From positions 1 to 6,772 of the forward strand of contig WJKO01000385.1 of the NCBI GenBank assembly GCA_014729055.1: a stretch of DNA of 6,772 nt, read 5' to 3'. This stretch comes from Promethearchaeota archaeon. GTDB taxonomy: Archaea > Asgardarchaeota > Lokiarchaeia > Sigyniarchaeales > Promethearchaeaceae. Within the stretch, counting starts at the first letter, position 1; the number at the start of each line of letters is the position of its first letter. A program made the translations under genes and the position numbers. Shown piece after piece: positions 5,449 through 6,772 of this stretch. The notes beneath the pieces are model-generated. The model did not search any database. It had not been told where the DNA came from and worked only from the letters and a program-made list of their open reading frames with translations.

Positions 5449-5883
5449 TTATGCTTTGTTTAAATCTTTGAGATATAATAACAAATTTAGTATGCCATTA
5501 GTGCTGATTTTTCTTCGTTTCGCTACTGTTGTAGGAGAATCATCTGTCTTTTTCAACCCGTCTAATACCTTATTAATCATTTCATTAATCGTACACAATT
5601 GTTTGAGATAGCTATATGCAATTATTGCTTCAGCAGAATCTGCAATATCGTGAGATTTTGCCCTATTTTTTGCATATTGTCTTAGATCCGCCTCTTTCAT
5701 AGCAGTAGAGAGAACCGTAGCACTTACTTTTATTCCCGTCGGTTTATTTGTGTAGTATGTATAAGCGACTGAAAACACCATGTTTATTATCTCATCACCA
5801 AGTTTAGCTAATCCTTTATTTTTAGCCGCGGTATCGACACTTAATATATTATTCAAAATATCTAATTGGTCTTTATGATTCAT
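5449..5883 (-). CDS. RNase III-fold family protein, compact and lacking a dsRNA-binding domain
   Basis: The 144-residue protein carries two blocks matching the ribonuclease III endonuclease fold. KLGDEIINMVFSVA (27-40) parallels the LGDaVL signature helix, with D30 at the conserved Asp. DIADSAEAIIAYSYL (79-93) parallels the ADxxEAliGaxyL helix, with D82 and E85 at the metal-binding positions. NRAK (73-76) just before it recalls the GRNAK segment of bacterial Mini-III. The acidic residues usually 4 and 7 positions before the first Asp are A26 and K23 here, so the active site is incomplete by the canonical pattern. No dsRNA-binding domain follows, only a short basic region (122-125, KRRK). It could be a stand-alone RNA-processing nuclease acting as a dimer, or a non-catalytic RNA-binding relative. 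The start is supported by AAGAGG 4 bases upstream. It is divergent from the amidotransferase gene. The fold call comes from motif reading, not from alignment. Confidence 0.65.
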   Translation of the reverse strand: MNHKDQLDILNNILSVDTAAKNKGLAKLGDEIINMVFSVAYTYYTNKPTGIKVSATVLSTAMKEADLRQYAKNRAKSHDIADSAEAIIAYSYLKQLCTINEMINKVLDGLKKTDDSPTTVAKRRKISTNGILNLLLYLKDLNKA

Positions 5884-5947
5884 AATTCCTCTTATGATTC
5901 TATATATATCTAAATCTTTTTGATTTTCTTCATTTATAGATATAAGT
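5884..5947. promoter_or_regulatory. Bidirectional promoter region between the RNase III-like and amidotransferase genes
   Basis: Within 64 bp, TATATATA (5901-5908) is placed to drive the plus-strand amidotransferase, with an estimated start near 5930 and a leader of about 18 bases lacking a clear Shine-Dalgarno. TTTATA (5933-5938), read as TATAAA on the minus strand, is placed to drive the RNase III-like gene, with a start near 5909 and a leader of about 26 bases. That leader contains AAGAGG (minus strand of 5888-5893) before ATG 5883. The two core promoters interleave, so transcription in the two directions may compete. Confidence 0.45.
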
Positions 5948-6700
5948 ATGTGTCGAATGATGGCATTCTTTGGAAAAAATATGAATTCAATTCCTAGTGA
6001 ATATCTGACAAAATTTGTTCAAATGTGCCATTATGGAAATTGGAAACGCGGCGACTTTACAGGTCATCATGCTATGGGATTTGGTGTAGCATGGCTCGAT
6101 CAGGATACGAGAATACATGTAAAGCGTTCTATCATGCCAATTTGGAAAACTAAATGGGAAGATTTGTTAAAAATTAGAAGTCGATGTATTGTTCTTCACG
6201 CACGGAAATGCCCTCCTCAATCTATAAAATTCCAGGATGTACATCCTATAACGATAGACAAGAAGACATTTATGTTTCATAATGGTACAATCGATAAGAA
6301 ATCGTTTCCCAACCTGAGAGATCCATATTTAAATAAAATAAGCAAAACAACATCTATGGATACACGAAAATATTTAGCGACATATCTTGATTTAATGAAT
6401 CAACCATCATTTGCGGGAAACATCCCCAAAATATTCTCAAATTTAAATAAAGATATTACTTTGAAATCTTCAGCAAATTCATTTATACTAAATAGAAATA
6501 AGCTTCTAATTGTTGAATTAATGAGACAGCACTCTGTCTTTAAAACCCTTAAATACATACTAAACATAAAAAAAATGGATACCAAGAATTATTGCATCTC
6601 AGTGGCGCCATTTGACGATGATTTTATGCCTATTCCAAATAAAACGACATTAGAATATGATTTTGATTCGGAAAAATTGAAGATCTCAAAAATACATTAA
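5948..6700 (+). CDS. Class II glutamine amidotransferase-like protein (YafJ/GATase_6-like)
   Basis: The 250-residue protein begins MCRMMAFFG, placing Cys2 as the N-terminal nucleophile of class II (Ntn-type) glutamine amidotransferases after removal of Met1. Further family marks are GFGVAWLD (44-51), the counterpart of DGWGIAW; HAR (84-86), whose Arg usually binds the glutamine carboxylate; H99-P; FMFHNGTI (108-115), whose Asn-Gly forms the oxyanion hole; and M-D-T (137-139), where a substrate-binding Asp is expected. The domain would hydrolyse glutamine to glutamate and ammonia. No synthetase, phosphoribosyltransferase or sugar-isomerase domain is attached, and the length fits the stand-alone YafJ-like group of poorly known role, so the ammonia acceptor is unknown. 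The start is fixed by the need for Cys at position 2. It is divergent from the RNase III-like gene and followed by a T-rich tail. Confidence 0.87.
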   Translation: MCRMMAFFGKNMNSIPSEYLTKFVQMCHYGNWKRGDFTGHHAMGFGVAWLDQDTRIHVKRSIMPIWKTKWEDLLKIRSRCIVLHARKCPPQSIKFQDVHPITIDKKTFMFHNGTIDKKSFPNLRDPYLNKISKTTSMDTRKYLATYLDLMNQPSFAGNIPKIFSNLNKDITLKSSANSFILNRNKLLIVELMRQHSVFKTLKYILNIKKMDTKNYCISVAPFDDDFMPIPNKTTLEYDFDSEKLKISKIH

Positions 6701-6740
6701 ATATAAACCACCAAGAATAATTAGCGATAATTGAAACAAG

Positions 6741-6753
6741 TTTTTATTTTGTT
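6741..6753 (+). terminator. T-rich tail after the amidotransferase gene
   Basis: TTTTTATTTT lies 41 bases after the stop codon, flanked by a weak 5-bp inverted repeat (AACAA 6735-6739 / TTGTT 6749-6753). It is consistent with archaeal oligo-T termination. Nothing else is recognised up to the window end. Confidence 0.4.
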
Positions 6754-6772
6754 AGAATGTTTTATCAATTTA

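Noticed and set aside
1..6772. Search for CRISPR arrays, tRNA or rRNA genes, insertion-sequence ends or transposase fragments
   Set aside because: No regularly spaced repeats, cloverleaf or TTCRANNC-type T-loop context, rRNA-like GC-rich blocks or transposase motifs were seen on either strand by eye.

Overview
The window looks like a piece of an AT-rich archaeal chromosome. The strongest evidence is the 792-residue alpha subunit of the archaeal CO dehydrogenase/acetyl-CoA synthase complex (CdhA), which has the full archaeal layout of iron-sulfur motifs. Supporting signs are TATA-like promoter elements, GGTGAT-type ribosome binding sites and T-rich gene ends. Gene content and base composition would suit an anaerobic, Wood-Ljungdahl-encoding lineage such as a Lokiarchaeia-like Asgard archaeon. 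That placement is inference; no marker gene here settles it.

Layout from left to right. The end of a probable winged-helix regulator (3-188, +) is followed by a D-lyxose ketol-isomerase (250-984, +). This converges, over a 40-bp T/A-tract spacer, on cdhA (1025-3403, -). A 352-bp, roughly 21% GC, gene-free region (3404-3755) separates cdhA from a divergent pair: an extended-SDR NAD-dependent epimerase/dehydratase-like protein (3756-4943, +) and a small membrane protein (4943-5419, +) that share a TAATG stop/start overlap. After a T10 terminator, a 144-residue RNase III-fold protein (5449-5883, -) lies back-to-back with a class II glutamine amidotransferase-like protein (5948-6700, +). A 64-bp bidirectional promoter region separates these two. 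The last 72 bp hold only a T-rich tail.

How the genes work together. The isomerase may be under the control of the regulator next to it. CdhA catalyses the CO/CO2 step of the Wood-Ljungdahl pathway, but the usual cdhB/C/D/E partners are absent, so its complex must be completed from elsewhere in the genome. The SDR enzyme and the small membrane protein are probably translationally coupled and may act together at the membrane. The RNase III-like protein and the amidotransferase share a promoter region, but no common pathway is evident.

No complete new multi-gene system can be shown from this window. The points most worth following are the compact RNase III-fold protein with only part of the canonical active site, the motif-dense control region between cdhA and the SDR gene, and the SDR/membrane-protein pair.
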